A DNA stretch of 64,000 nt from Paraburkholderia youngii (GTDB taxonomy: Bacteria > Pseudomonadota > Gammaproteobacteria > Burkholderiales > Burkholderiaceae): assembly GCF_013366925.1 (NCBI RefSeq), contig NZ_JAALDK010000001.1, positions 1,557,089 to 1,621,088 of the forward strand, given 5' to 3'. A model generated the notes under the pieces. It was not told where the DNA came from. It did not search any database and worked only from the letters and a program-made list of their open reading frames with translations. Numbering within the stretch: the stretch's first letter is position 1; each line of letters opens with the position of its first letter. The translations under genes and the position numbers were made by a program. This document shows, one piece after another, positions 9,432-19,084 of the stretch.

Positions 9432-10260
9432 CGCCTCTTAGGCCGCTTACCATCGCGCGAACAACCTCCTCGTCCGTCAGGAAATACGGGTTGAAGATGG
9501 GGACCTCAGCAACATTGCTCGAGCGCAGGGTAACCTTGCCCATCGTTCTTGGGCGCCGTATGAATGCCGATACCCCGACGGCCCGGATCTTTGTCTACCT
9601 TGACATGTCCGTCCGCATGAAAGATGAAAGTCATCGGTCGGAAGCAGATCTGAATGTGAGCACAATCAACCTCCGGCCTGCTCTTGACGAAGGCAGCTAC
9701 CTGGGATTTTCCCAACACCATATACCCACCGCGCGCCATAAGATACCGTGAACCCTCAAGGTTAATGTCGTCGGTTCCCGGGATCCCGAATCTTCTGGAC
9801 GCTTCGATGAAGTCGTAGGAGCTCACTTCCTTGACGGCAGGGTCGCTAATCCACTAAGGTCCCCCAACCCCTCGATACTTATTCGCTCCACGCTCATTGT
9901 GTTCAATTTCTCTAAAAAACGGTAAGACATCCTCATAGCCCTAGCCGGGTCATCCCAGCCTTTGCCAGTTATCGAAGTCATCAGGATGACCACGGATGTA
10001 TATCATCCCGTTGATCGAGCTTGATCCACCAATCCTTTTCCGCGAGATCAGTACATCTTTCGTCCGTCTAACGCGGGCATTGGCTCGGTAAAGAGTTCCA
10101 ATTGAGCTCTTTGTCGTAACAGCTTCGCGACGCTAGCAGGTGTGTGAACCCAGAATCTGTCGGATTTCGGCGCCGCTTCGAGGAGCAGCATCTTGGTCCC
10201 AGAACCTTCTGATAGACGGTTTGCCAAGACGCAGCCTGCCTTTGCGCCGTAAGCAATGGT

Positions 10261-10855
10261 CCTTACCAAAGGGCGATCTAGTGCGCAGTCTGACGCGTCT
10301 TTAGAATGGGATCGTCGCTTCCCACGCATTTGCTGCCTTTGAATGTGTGTAATTCACAGACAAGAGGGGGACGTCTAGCCTCTGCTGCTCAGATCGTCAT
10401 TGTCGCTACCATGCACTTCGTAGTGCTACACATTATTGAATGTTTATCAGCTGATGATAAGAGGACGAGGCGGCACTTGACATTGTGGAAAGCGCACCAA
10501 GTACTGGGCACATTCGTCTCGGCCGGCAGTGCCGCGGTACTAACGCTCGCTGCGGCAACATTTCATTTTCATATAACAGAATGGCGATGACGGACCACCG
10601 CCGTTGGAATTGATCTTTACCCCTCCGCCGTAGGCGGTTTGAACGGCTTAAATGTTCTCACTATAAATTAGTAGTGTGAATTACCTTTCCAAAGGAAATT
10701 TGTTCGCCTCGGTTTATACGTTTAACTTCGGAAACTTTTGTTGATTAATGGTGTCCAGCGTGAATTTTATAAAAACGAGGAAGAGGTCTTGAAGATCGAT
10801 AAAAAATAACGGCAAGAAATAAATTTGGTTTTTATAAATCAATGGAGATTGAGTC
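10261..10855. other. AT-rich intergenic region upstream of porin
   Basis: No gene is supported. A 94-codon plus-strand frame at 10306 has no recognisable domain. From about 10640 to 10855 the base composition drops to clearly AT-rich, as expected for a strongly expressed porin promoter. An AATGGAGATTGAGTC ribosome-binding region precedes the porin ATG. Confidence 0.4.
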
Positions 10856-12043
10856 ATGAGAAAGCTGTATTGTGTAGGGGTCGGGTTGGTCTTCGGCATG
10901 ACAAGCGGAATTGCGCTCGCCCAAAGCAGTGTTACCCTTTACGGTATCGTCGACGAAGGCCTCAATATCAATACCAACTCAGATGGTCACCGGCAATACT
11001 ACCTCTATAGTGGTGTGATCCAAGGCAGTCGATTTGGTCTGAAAGGGACCGAAGATCTGGGCGGAGGACTTTCTGCAATATTCACAATCGAAAACGGCTT
11101 CGACGTCAATAGCGGGAAGCTTGGGCAAGGCGGCCTAATGTTCGGTCGGCAAGCTTATGTGGGGCTGTCGAGTCCATACGGCACCTTAACGCTGGGTCGC
11201 CAGTACGATTCGGTCGTCGACTATGTCGGTCCTCTTGGGGCGGGCGAACAATGGGGAGGCACATATGTCGCGCATCCAAGCGATACCGACAACTTGAACA
11301 ATACTGCGCGGACGAACAACGCTATCAAATACACCAGCGCCAATTATGGCGGGCTGCGCTTTGGCGGGGTGTACGCTTTGGGTGGCGTTGCTGGAAATGT
11401 CACCCGCAATCAGATCTGGTCGCTGGGCGCTGGCTACTCGAACGGTCCGCTGACGTTAGGCATTGGATATCTGAACGTACGCAACCCGAATACTTCTTTT
11501 TATGGTGCTGGCGGTACTGTCGCGCCTACGGTAAACGGCGTTCCAGGATCGAATTTCGGCGCGTCGCCCACGATCTCAGGATACGCGTCAGCCCATACAC
11601 AGCAGGTCTTCGCGGCAGGTGCGGCATACGGCATCGGGGCAGCAACGGTTGGGGTGGTCTATTCAAACGTCAAATTTATGTCGTTAGGTGACAGAACGTC
11701 AGGTCCAGTTCCGGCGGGCGGCATTAGCGGAACTGCGACGTTCAACAACGCGGAGCTGAACTTTAAATATCAGATTACCCCGGCACTGCTGGCTGGTGCT
11801 TCGTATGTCTACACAAGGAATAGTGGCGCAAATGGCGTGGAAGGCGCGACGTATAACCAGGGTTCGCTTGGCGTCGACTACTTCCTGTCGAAGCGAACAG
11901 ATGTGTACGCAATCGGAGTGTATCAAAAGGCAAGCGGCGCCTCCTCGACTGGCAATGCCGCCGTCGCGTCAATTAATGGCATCACGCCATCGAGCAACGA
12001 TCGACAGGCTGTATTCCGGGTGGCAATACGTCACAAGTTCTAG
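10856..12043 (+). CDS. Outer-membrane general porin (OmpC/Burkholderia type)
   Basis: 395 residues, normal length for a 16-stranded trimeric porin. A signal peptide ending GIALAQS is followed by the first strand VTLYGIVDEGLNINTN. Hallmarks GSRFGLKGTEDLGGGLSAIF, FGRQAYVGLSSPYGTLTLG and the C-terminal AVFRVAIRHKF with terminal Phe are all present. It allows passive uptake of small hydrophilic solutes. Its truncated paralogue lies at 2940-3583, so this locus once carried two porins flanking the catabolic genes. Confidence 0.95.
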   Translation: MRKLYCVGVGLVFGMTSGIALAQSSVTLYGIVDEGLNINTNSDGHRQYYLYSGVIQGSRFGLKGTEDLGGGLSAIFTIENGFDVNSGKLGQGGLMFGRQAYVGLSSPYGTLTLGRQYDSVVDYVGPLGAGEQWGGTYVAHPSDTDNLNNTARTNNAIKYTSANYGGLRFGGVYALGGVAGNVTRNQIWSLGAGYSNGPLTLGIGYLNVRNPNTSFYGAGGTVAPTVNGVPGSNFGASPTISGYASAHTQQVFAAGAAYGIGAATVGVVYSNVKFMSLGDRTSGPVPAGGISGTATFNNAELNFKYQITPALLAGASYVYTRNSGANGVEGATYNQGSLGVDYFLSKRTDVYAIGVYQKASGASSTGNAAVASINGITPSSNDRQAVFRVAIRHKF

Positions 12044-12374
12044 ACAACTTCCCGGTGCGTCCTTCTATTTCTGGACATTGTTCGAGGAGCCGGGAAGATT
12101 GAGCGATCCGATCTCCTCCGGGCGGACGTAGTACTCTTCCATTCGATCTTGTCTCGCGAGATTGCTTAAGAAGCGACGTACAATGTGGAGATGTCATGCG
12201 TCGAAATGCGAACTTGATTTAAGAGGGAAAGCCCGTTCCGGTGGCCGAAGTCATAGAAAGAGCTTCATGGCAATCTTCTTTTGATGGATAAACCATCGAC
12301 GCTTACTCCGGAATACACGCCACCGATTCGGTGAGTACCGGGCTCACTTACCCTGACCATCCTCTCCCTGACGA
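12044..12374. other. Intergenic, no supported gene
   Basis: The region lies between the porin stop and the end of the chemotaxis-receptor remnant. No terminator with a clear U tract was recognised and no coding frame resembles a known family. Confidence 0.4.
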
Positions 12375-13277
12375 CTATATCACGCGGTGTAGCGCCGCCC
12401 GATGGTCTCGCGTCATCACTGATCGTTGCGCTCGCGCGTTGGTCGGGTGACGCGTGACGAAAGTCTGCCGAGTTTCATCCGATGACTTTCCAGCCGCTGA
12501 CGTTGTTGCGAAGGCCACGGGCAACTCGCCGGACTGCCCTTTCTGACAAACGGCTGCCGTTACGGGGCGTGGCAACTCTACAGATCGCGCAGCAGGTCCA
12601 GACTTTCCCTTGGCGGAGGCGACCCGATGAGCATTTGTCGAGACCTGAGCCGCCTCATCGAGCCGGAAAAACGCAATCGCTTCGTTCAGCAGCCGGCCCT
12701 GATCCATCCGGCGACTTCGAAGCCGCAGCGGCTTGCTCGACCAACGCCGCGTTCTGTTGCGTAATTTCGTCCATCTGCGTGATCGCCTGGTTGACCCGCT
12801 CGATTCCCAGCTCTGCTCGGTCGATGCCGCTCCAATTTCCCCCATGATGTCGGTCACGCGTGCTACGGCCCGCGTCACTTCCGTCATCGTCTTGCCAGCG
12901 TCGCCTGCCGCCGAGCCCTCGTGGATCTTCTGCACCGATGCACCGATCAGCTCCTTGATTTCCTTAGCCGCGCTCGATGAGCGCTGTGCAAGCGAGCGTA
13001 CTTCGCTCGCAACTACAGCAAATCCACGGCCTTGTTCGCCGGGGCGTGCCACCTCGACCGCTGCGTTCAACGCAAGAATGTTGGCCTGGAAAGCGATGCC
13101 TTCGATGAGTCCGGTGATATCGGCGATCTTCGACGAGCTGTCACTGATCTCGGTCATTGTGGTCACCACCTGACCGACAAAGTCGTTGCCGTCTCCTTGG
13201 CTGTCACTGGTCGCCAGTTTCACATCGAGCCCGGGTGAGTCCATGTCTTTAGTTGACTCACCTCGCACCTTTTTCAA
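12375..13277 (-). pseudogene. Methyl-accepting chemotaxis protein, C-terminal remnant
   Basis: Only the cytoplasmic signalling hairpin remains: [40 protein letters not shown] and [20 protein letters not shown] are the canonical tip that contacts CheA and CheW. The periplasmic sensor, membrane helices and HAMP domain are absent. Around 12825 the frame changes: the reading frame passes into [13 protein letters not shown], while a shifted frame reads [20 protein letters not shown] as expected. Both ends are therefore damaged. Confidence 0.85.
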
Positions 13278-13482
13278 GCGCTATGCCAACGCAGATCACG
13301 CACACGTGCTTGTTGCGGGCGTCTGCTGTGAAAGCGAACAAGTGATCGTGCGCGCGGTGACGGCGGTCCATTGCCTCTGTCGACGCCGAGAACACGCTGT
13401 CTGAGGCAAATACACTCCTCCGTTTGCCATAAGACGATTTGCCCTTGCCACTTACGGAAGAGCAGGCGGCTTCCATGCAGAC

Positions 13483-14679
13483 TCATCGGGCTACGCGGTG
13501 CTGACGAAGCAGCTTGACAGCGACGCCAGCGGTGCAAACGACGGTCATCGCGCTAACCAGAAAAACTGCACGCAAGCCCGCGTGCCCACCCACCCATCCG
13601 AGCGCCGGACTGCCCGCGGCCATCGCCAGATCGAGGAATGCTGTATAGAGGCCCATCACCATCCCGCGATTTCTAGCCGATGCACCCCTCACTGCCTCAA
13701 CGCCGAGTCCGGGATAGACGAGTGAATAGCCGAGACCGGCAAGCGCGGCTCCCGCGGACGCGAGGAGAGCCGTCCCGGCAACTCCCATCAGCAGCATACC
13801 GGTCGCTTGGACTATCACGAATATTAAAGCGACTCTCGCACCGCCGAACCGGTCAGGAAGATGACCCGCGATCACGCGCGCACCGATAAGTGCGACACCA
13901 AAGGCAGTGAAAGCCATCCAAACCGGCTGCCACTGCCTCTCGGTATAGAGGAGCGAACTGAACGCGAGGATCGTGCAGTAGCCGATACTGGCCAGCGCTG
14001 CGCCCAGCCCCGGTAGCCAGACGGCTCCGATGATTGTGCCGAAGGGCGCATGGTCCGTGTGGGCGTGCGGCGCCACTGCCGGCATCCGGAACAAGAGCGC
14101 GAGTACGATCAGCGGCAGCAGCACCGTGATCAACGCTATCGCGACAAATCCGAACAATGTGTACAGGGTGGCTCCAATCGGGCTACCCAGCGCCAATGCC
14201 GCGAACATCGCTGTCCCCACCCAGGCGATCACTTTCCCGGCGTGTCGCTTGTCGACGAGGCCGAGGCCCCACGCGACGGCACCGGTGATGATGAAGCTTT
14301 CCGCCCCGCCGAGCACCGCGCGCCCGATCAGCAGGATCGCGACGGATAGCGCCGGGACCGTAACGAAGGCGAGCGACAACAAATAGAGCAGCCCTGCCGC
14401 TGACGCTGCAATCAGACCGGCGAACACGCCGCGCTTGGCGCCGCGTCTATCGGAATAGGACCCGGCCCAGACACGCGAGACGAGCGAAGCGGCGAACTGC
14501 GCGCCCGCCACCAGGCCAACTACGAAGGTCCCGAAGCCAAGACGGTGGCTCACGTGTAAAGGAAGACCCGGAAGCGCAATGCCTATGATCGCGAAGCCGA
14601 CGAGCACGGCGGTCATTACCGGCATCAGCGTAGCGACAACAGAACCTTCGGCCGCGCTCGCCAGAGGTGTATGGGACAT
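13483..14679 (-). CDS. MFS transporter
   Basis: 398 residues from ATG 14679 (MSHTPLASAAEGS), preferred over an upstream extension that runs through the tautomerase remnant. Twelve hydrophobic segments are present, with the loop signature SRVWAGSYSDRRGAKRGVF. The overall pattern resembles small efflux-type MFS proteins (YfcJ/YhhS/arabinose-efflux group). It begins 10 bp after the stop of the tautomerase-family remnant, indicating a shared transcript, and lies in a cupin-tautomerase-MFS set divergent to a LysR gene. Substrate unknown. Confidence 0.8.
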   Translation of the reverse strand: MSHTPLASAAEGSVVATLMPVMTAVLVGFAIIGIALPGLPLHVSHRLGFGTFVVGLVAGAQFAASLVSRVWAGSYSDRRGAKRGVFAGLIAASAAGLLYLLSLAFVTVPALSVAILLIGRAVLGGAESFIITGAVAWGLGLVDKRHAGKVIAWVGTAMFAALALGSPIGATLYTLFGFVAIALITVLLPLIVLALLFRMPAVAPHAHTDHAPFGTIIGAVWLPGLGAALASIGYCTILAFSSLLYTERQWQPVWMAFTAFGVALIGARVIAGHLPDRFGGARVALIFVIVQATGMLLMGVAGTALLASAGAALAGLGYSLVYPGLGVEAVRGASARNRGMVMGLYTAFLDLAMAAGSPALGWVGGHAGLRAVFLVSAMTVVCTAGVAVKLLRQHRVAR

Positions 14680-14689
14680 AGAGGTACCT

Positions 14690-14911
14690 TTACATTTTGT
14701 ATCCGGGTTTTTTGTAGAGCCTGTCTGAACGTGCCTTGATATCGGGACGATAGACGTCCTGCTTCCATCGGTCCGGCGTGACTTCCTCAAAAGCGACCGA
14801 GACGGACTCAGCGCCGTATCCGAGGATATCCATCACATCACGAGTGATTGCCTCGGCCTGACGTCGCTTTTGTTCCTCGGTCTTCCCGGGCCACGCTTTG
14901 ACGATGACATG
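14690..14911 (-). pseudogene. 4-oxalocrotonate tautomerase-family protein lacking start and Pro1
   Basis: The frame ending at 14690 reads [56 protein letters not shown] and ends LYKKPGYKM, a complete small tautomerase apart from its first two residues. Family members begin Met-Pro-His-Val with the N-terminal Pro as catalytic base. Here the preceding codons are AAA GCG, there is no start codon before an upstream TGA, and so the catalytic Pro is lost. Only the extreme 5' end appears replaced. Confidence 0.8.
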
Positions 14912-15182
14912 CGCTTTTCCGCCGGATCGAACGCGATGACCGGCGTCTGGTCATGCAAATGGCTGTGTCTCGCGGTCCGCTGGTCCGCTCGTACGAAATC
15001 GCTCCTCTGCAGCCGCGTTGACTTGAAAGAACCGGCGGACTCACGATTGGCCGCTGAAGCGCCGCGTTGCTCCGCCGCAGGGCTGCGAACCGTTACGCAC
15101 GATCTTGATACCAGCGGACTCGAAGTTGACGGCGGATGCGGTCAGGGAGTCTGAATCACGGCCGCGATGAGGACGAGTCTGG

Positions 15183-15591
15183 TCAGTTTTGCGCGCCGCT
15201 GCCCAGATATTGCTCATCGGTCACCTTCTCCAGCCAGTCGACGTTCTTGCCGTCGAGCGCTTCCTGGATGGCGATATGAGTCATAGCCGTGGTTGCAGTA
15301 GCGCCATGCCAGTGCTTATGACCGGGCGGGCACCAAACGACGTCGCCTGCGCGAATTTCGACATGCGGCTCGGCCTCACACTGAGTCCAGCCGCATCCTG
15401 CCGTCACGATCAGCGTCTGGCCGAGCGGATGGGTGTGCCAGGCAGTACGCGCGCCCGGCTCAAATGTGACGCCTGCGCACGAGACGCGCCGGCGGTGGAG
15501 GAGCGTTGAGTGGATCGAGCCGTACCGTGCCGGTGAACCACTCTTCCGGGCCTTTTTTCGAGGGCTGTGAGCCCGCGCGTTTCAGTTCCAT
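15183..15591 (-). pseudogene. Cupin-domain protein, frameshifted
   Basis: From ATG 15591 the frame reads [34 protein letters not shown], then loses register. A shifted frame continues [60 protein letters not shown] and ends at 15183. The two cupin motifs with their His residues are intact in the second part, so a single-base indel near 15490 separates start and core. The family includes small cupins of the carboxymuconolactone/mandelonitrile-lyase type. A sequencing error cannot be excluded. Confidence 0.8.
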
Positions 15592-15710
15592 GACTGATCC
15601 TCTCAATGTGCTGTCAAGGCGTAAAAGCCGATGTCGTTAATCTACCGACTATCCATTCATGCGACTAGATGGCAATATCGGCATGCCCTTATGCTGTGGA
15701 GCATTAATCG

Positions 15711-16613
15711 ATGGAAGACTTCAACGATCTGGTCGGTTTCATGACGGTCGGGCGCGAGCGCAGCTTTACGCGGGCTGCCGCGCAGCTGGGCGTCTCGCAA
15801 TCCGCATTGAGCCGGACAGTGCGCGGCCTCGAAGAGCGAATGGGCCTGCAACTGCTGACGCGCACGACGCGCAGCGTTTCGCTGACCGAAGCGGGGGAAA
15901 GGTTGCTCACGTCGATCGGGCCACGATTCGAAGAAATCGAGGAGGAACTCGAGTCGCTTCGGGCGATGACGGACAGGCCGGCGGGAACGGTGCGGATCAC
16001 GACGACGGACTATGCGGCGAACACTTATGTCTGGCCGCGACTGCAGACCATCCTGCGCCAGTATCCCGAGCTGAAGGTCGAACTGGTGAACGACTACGGC
16101 CTCGCGGATATCGTCGCGGATCGCTACGATATCGGCGTGCGGCTTGGCGACCAGGTGGCCAAAGACATGATCGCCGTACGCATTGCGCCGGACATGACGA
16201 TGGCGATCGTGGGCTCGCCCGACTACTTGCAGTCAAGACCCCTTGCGAAGACACCGCACGACCTGACCCTGCACAACTGCATCAACCTGCGACTGCCAAC
16301 GAGGGATTCGCTGCTTCCCTGGGAACTCTGTAAAGGACGGCGTGAATTGCAGGTCCGGGTCGAGGGCCAGCTCACGTTCAACAACGTGTATCAGATGATC
16401 GATGCGGCGCTAGGCGGCTTCGGGCTTGCATATGTACCGAAGGATCTCGCGGACGCTCATGTGAAGGCTGGCCGGCTGAGTTGGGCTCTCGCAGACTGGT
16501 TCCCAACCTTTGTCGGGCACCACGTCTACTATACGAGTCGGCGAAAATCGTCCCGGGCGGTGCAACTCGTCATGGATGCGCTTAAGGCTGGATACAGGCG
16601 TCGGGGGCGGTAA
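15711..16613 (+). CDS. LysR-family transcriptional regulator
   Basis: 300 residues, standard length. The N-terminal winged helix-turn-helix is seen as SFTRAAAQLGVSQSALSRTV followed by RTTRSVSLTEAGERLL. The effector-binding domain follows, with GTVRITTTDYAANTYVWPRL and LGGFGLAYVPKDLADAHVK. It is divergent from the minus-strand cupin, tautomerase and MFS genes with about 120 bp between starts, the classical arrangement for a LysR activator of the adjacent operon. Those targets are now damaged, so the regulator may be a relic of the pathway. Confidence 0.92.
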   Translation: MEDFNDLVGFMTVGRERSFTRAAAQLGVSQSALSRTVRGLEERMGLQLLTRTTRSVSLTEAGERLLTSIGPRFEEIEEELESLRAMTDRPAGTVRITTTDYAANTYVWPRLQTILRQYPELKVELVNDYGLADIVADRYDIGVRLGDQVAKDMIAVRIAPDMTMAIVGSPDYLQSRPLAKTPHDLTLHNCINLRLPTRDSLLPWELCKGRRELQVRVEGQLTFNNVYQMIDAALGGFGLAYVPKDLADAHVKAGRLSWALADWFPTFVGHHVYYTSRRKSSRAVQLVMDALKAGYRRRGR

Positions 16614-17168
16614 CTTTTCACTGGCCGGCTTCGGCCACGCCGGTGCCTCCACGGACCTTCCAGCTGATCACGTTGCGCAACTCGCCGAAGCCGCCAGTGT
16701 TCCAAGAAGCCCGGCTAAGCTCGATCACTTCAAGGGCGCTGCATCAATGCATCGACAAGCGCAATGGAAGCCGGCGATGCCGCCCAACGGCTTTGATAGT
16801 AGGCCTGATATCCAGGGAAGAACGCCGCATCATCGCGACATTACGATGAGTTTTCTTGTACTTATGGCCGTGGTCCCCGCTGCGCCCCGCGTGGCGAAGC
16901 GGGCTGGCAGAGGAAGATACGCGGCCCTCGCCCAACGATAATTCCGCTAATCAGAAGGGGCGATATCAAGTGAACGTGGGCCGTGCTGCACCGATTGCCG
17001 AGCGATGACGCATCAGGCTGATCCTGCGTAGCTGGGACACCTCAACGGCAGTGAGCGCGGCATCGGTGAAACGGCGCTAGCGCCATAACGTCTGTCTGGG
17101 CCGTGGAGTTCCCGGGACCCATCCTTTGGACCATTGGCAATGCTGGCAGAACTGTTTGCCAGCCATTG
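16614..17168. other. Gene-poor stretch holding one copy of a diverged repeat
   Basis: No intact gene. Roughly 16848-17040 resembles 21280-21420: shared tracts include TTCTTGT.CTTAT.GCCGTG, CGAAGCGGGCTG, GATAATTCCG and AGGCTGATCC. On the minus strand both copies end in a His-Gly-rich Lys tail (HGHKYKKTH here, HGYKDKKD in the other). Confidence 0.45.
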
Positions 17169-17453
17169 TCAGCCGCGGACGCCGTTCACTGTGTCCTTGA
17201 ATGCCTTGCCAGCGGTGAACTTAACCGTCTTCGCCGCAGGAATCTGGATTTCGGCACCGGTCGAGGGATTCCGGCCCACCCTCGCGGCCCGCGCGCCCGT
17301 CGAAAACGACCCGAACCCGATCAGCTGCACGGTGTCGCCCTGCGTGACCGCGGTGGTAATGGTGCCGATCAGCGCATCGATCGTTTCAGCGGTTTCGGCT
17401 TTGGTAGTGCCCGTCTTCGCGGCGACCGCATCGACCAGTTCCTGCCTGTTCAT
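17169..17453 (-). CDS. hup: HU-family nucleoid DNA-binding protein
   Basis: 94 residues, typical HU size. The dimerisation helices ([20 protein letters not shown]) are followed by [20 protein letters not shown], the start of the DNA-minor-groove beta arm with its Asn-Pro tip, and the closing [30 protein letters not shown] precedes the ATG. HU bends and compacts DNA and assists recombination. The gene stands alone here. Assignment to the HU-alpha or HU-beta lineage, or to IHF, was not attempted; the short C-terminus favours HU. Confidence 0.95.
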   Translation of the reverse strand: MNRQELVDAVAAKTGTTKAETAETIDALIGTITTAVTQGDTVQLIGFGSFSTGARAARVGRNPSTGAEIQIPAAKTVKFTAGKAFKDTVNGVRG

Positions 17454-17785
17454 TGTTTGTCCTCCAGAAGTGGGGAAGTGAAGCCGTCACCCTACCCGAT
17501 CCGCCGGCGTGCGCCAACCGGCGCGGGCAAGCACGGAAGCGGTTGGCCAAGGCGTGGTCACGCGCCAGCGGCGACGAACACATTCCGGCTTGGTGGCGGT
17601 GCCTGGTTCAATGGACGGCTGCGGCGAGGGACAGGCAGGCGACGTCGATTTCCCAGGGAAGCGACACCGTTCGCTCGCGTACCACAGGTTTCGCCGTGGC
17701 GGGCCGGCGCCGGCCCCACAGCCGGCTACCTTGCCCCGAAAATCAATAAAGTAATTATCTAACTAATAAAACGTCCAGAAATGAA

Positions 17786-17813
17786 GGGGCGGATAGCCCC
17801 AACTATCCGCCCC
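17786..17813. terminator. Strong GC hairpin, possible bidirectional terminator
   Basis: Perfect 11 bp arms, GGGGCGGATAG and CTATCCGCCCC, enclose a 6-base loop. T-rich sequence follows on either strand (TCATTT on plus, TTCATTT on minus), but there is no long U run. It lies between HU and the next plus-strand gene. Confidence 0.4.
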
Positions 17814-17882
17814 TCATTTGCGGACATTCCTTTCGTCAATCGTTGCGTTGGCGGCAAGACCAAATACCGCGACCGCCTCATC

Positions 17883-18269
17883 CTATGTGAGAGCAATTGT
17901 CATCATGTCCAGAACAATTTTGTCGGCCACCGCCCCGATCTTCTCCCTCTGCTGCTTGTTCATCTCACCCCTTGATCCCGCCAGACTCATCGCTTGTGCT
18001 TGTCGCGCTACGAGCACGCATATAGCGCAAATTGCGGACCTCACGTACAGGTGAATATCCCGGTGGCCGCCGCCGGTCTGTGCGCGTTTGGGAACCGACG
18101 ACAACAGTATGGTGCTCGTCCCGTTGACGATGTCTTGCTGCCAGCTTGCGCAGGGCCCCCTCGCGCGCGAAGGTTTGTGAGTCCGAAAAGCGAGACTGCG
18201 GGACGTCATGGCGTTGAAGCGGAAGAGTCCCGTCATTGACGCGATGAGCACGTCCGTGCTGTTTCGCAA
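17883..18269 (-). CDS. Hypothetical protein, uncertain
   Basis: A 128-codon frame whose C-terminal third (VARQAQAMSLAGSRGEMNKQ then REKIGAVADKIVLDMMTIAL) looks like a natural amphipathic helical segment, while the N-terminal part looks non-native. It may be the end of a phasin-like or helical protein fused by decay to unrelated sequence. No family is assigned. It also overlaps the upstream region of the sensor at 18305. Confidence 0.3.
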   Translation of the reverse strand: MRNSTDVLIASMTGLFRFNAMTSRSLAFRTHKPSRARGPCASWQQDIVNGTSTILLSSVPKRAQTGGGHRDIHLYVRSAICAICVLVARQAQAMSLAGSRGEMNKQQREKIGAVADKIVLDMMTIALT

Positions 18270-18304
18270 ATCGTCATTAACTTCCGGGCGAGGATGCCGT
18301 AATA

Positions 18305-19030
18305 ATGTGCAGCAAAACGAGGGGCGAGGTCCCTTCTTCTGTCAAGGCCGGGTCGACGCGCGACAGCGTCACCCAGCAGCGAGTAAGGCTCACGCAAGGA
18401 GCCGCGCCAGACGTGAGCAGACTCCAGAAAATTCCCGGATGGATCGGACCGACTGGCTCCGACAAAGCCGGCGCGCCGCAACGCGCGCTCATCCTGCTGC
18501 CCGTTCTGACGGTTTTGATTCTCGCCGTGTTGTGGATCATGATCCTCGAGAGGCTACGTGTCGAAACTGACGCTGCCCTCCAAGACGCACGCATCGCGGC
18601 ACGAACGGAAGCGGGTGCGCTGCAAACGCATACCCTTAAGGCGATCCACGACATCGACGAGATCGCGCTGATCATCAAGTTCGGGTACGAGAGTTCGCCC
18701 ACGACCTTCGACATCAAGAAGTACCAGGCCTACGGACTCGTTACGGCCGATACCGCGCTGCAGGTGACGGTCGTGGGCACAGACGGATGCGTGATCGCAT
18801 CGACCATTCCGTTTTCTGGCGACGTTGACCTGAGCGACCGTGAGCATTTTTGGGTGCATCGTGAGCACGCGGATGTCGGGCTCTATCTCAGTCATCCGGT
18901 CGTCGGCCGAATTTCGCGTCAGACGTCGATCCAGGCGACGCGGCGCATCAACCGTCCGGACGGCTGCGAAACAGCGTCACAGATTGCCACCTGCATTACG
19001 TCCGACGAAGTGAAGCGCGATAGACAATGA
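18305..19030 (+). CDS. Membrane-anchored sensor fragment (dCache-like), truncated
   Basis: 241 residues. After an Arg/Ser-rich start there is one membrane helix (ALILLPVLTVLILAVLWIMI) and an extracytoplasmic region with HDIDEIALIIKFGYESSP, TALQVTVVGTDGCVIAST, LSDREHFWVHREHADVGLY and QTSIQATRRINRPDG. This is the N-terminal sensor of diguanylate-cyclase or histidine-kinase proteins of the type that normally continue with a second membrane helix and a GGDEF or kinase domain. Here the homologous part ends at NRPDG and a 20-residue unrelated tail follows, so the output domain is lost. Confidence 0.7.
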   Translation: MCSKTRGEVPSSVKAGSTRDSVTQQRVRLTQGAAPDVSRLQKIPGWIGPTGSDKAGAPQRALILLPVLTVLILAVLWIMILERLRVETDAALQDARIAARTEAGALQTHTLKAIHDIDEIALIIKFGYESSPTTFDIKKYQAYGLVTADTALQVTVVGTDGCVIASTIPFSGDVDLSDREHFWVHREHADVGLYLSHPVVGRISRQTSIQATRRINRPDGCETASQIATCITSDEVKRDRQ

Positions 19031-19084
19031 ATCGCAAGCCGGCGCAATGGTCCGCGCCAACTACCTGATCCCGATGAAAAGACG

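Larger units (their letters stand above)
8063..10260 (-). pseudogene. GMC-family oxidoreductase (choline dehydrogenase-like), disrupted by IS5-type element
   Basis: N-terminal FAD-binding pieces are seen near 10250-10050 (AGCVLANRLSEGS, LLLEAAPKSDRFW, GRKMY), then [15 protein letters not shown] and SSYDFIEASRRFGIPGTDDI in other frames. FHADGHVKVDKDPG and LTDEEVVRAMVSGLRG follow near 9480-9600. Beyond the IS at 8542-9431 the gene resumes with FLRQIRMIMAMKPMA and ends with HQTSTCRMG, VVDASIMPHVTSGHTNAPS, carrying the conserved C-terminal His region. Besides the insertion there are several frameshifts and an internal deletion of the middle of the protein. The enzyme would have oxidised an alcohol with FAD. 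Confidence 0.88.
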
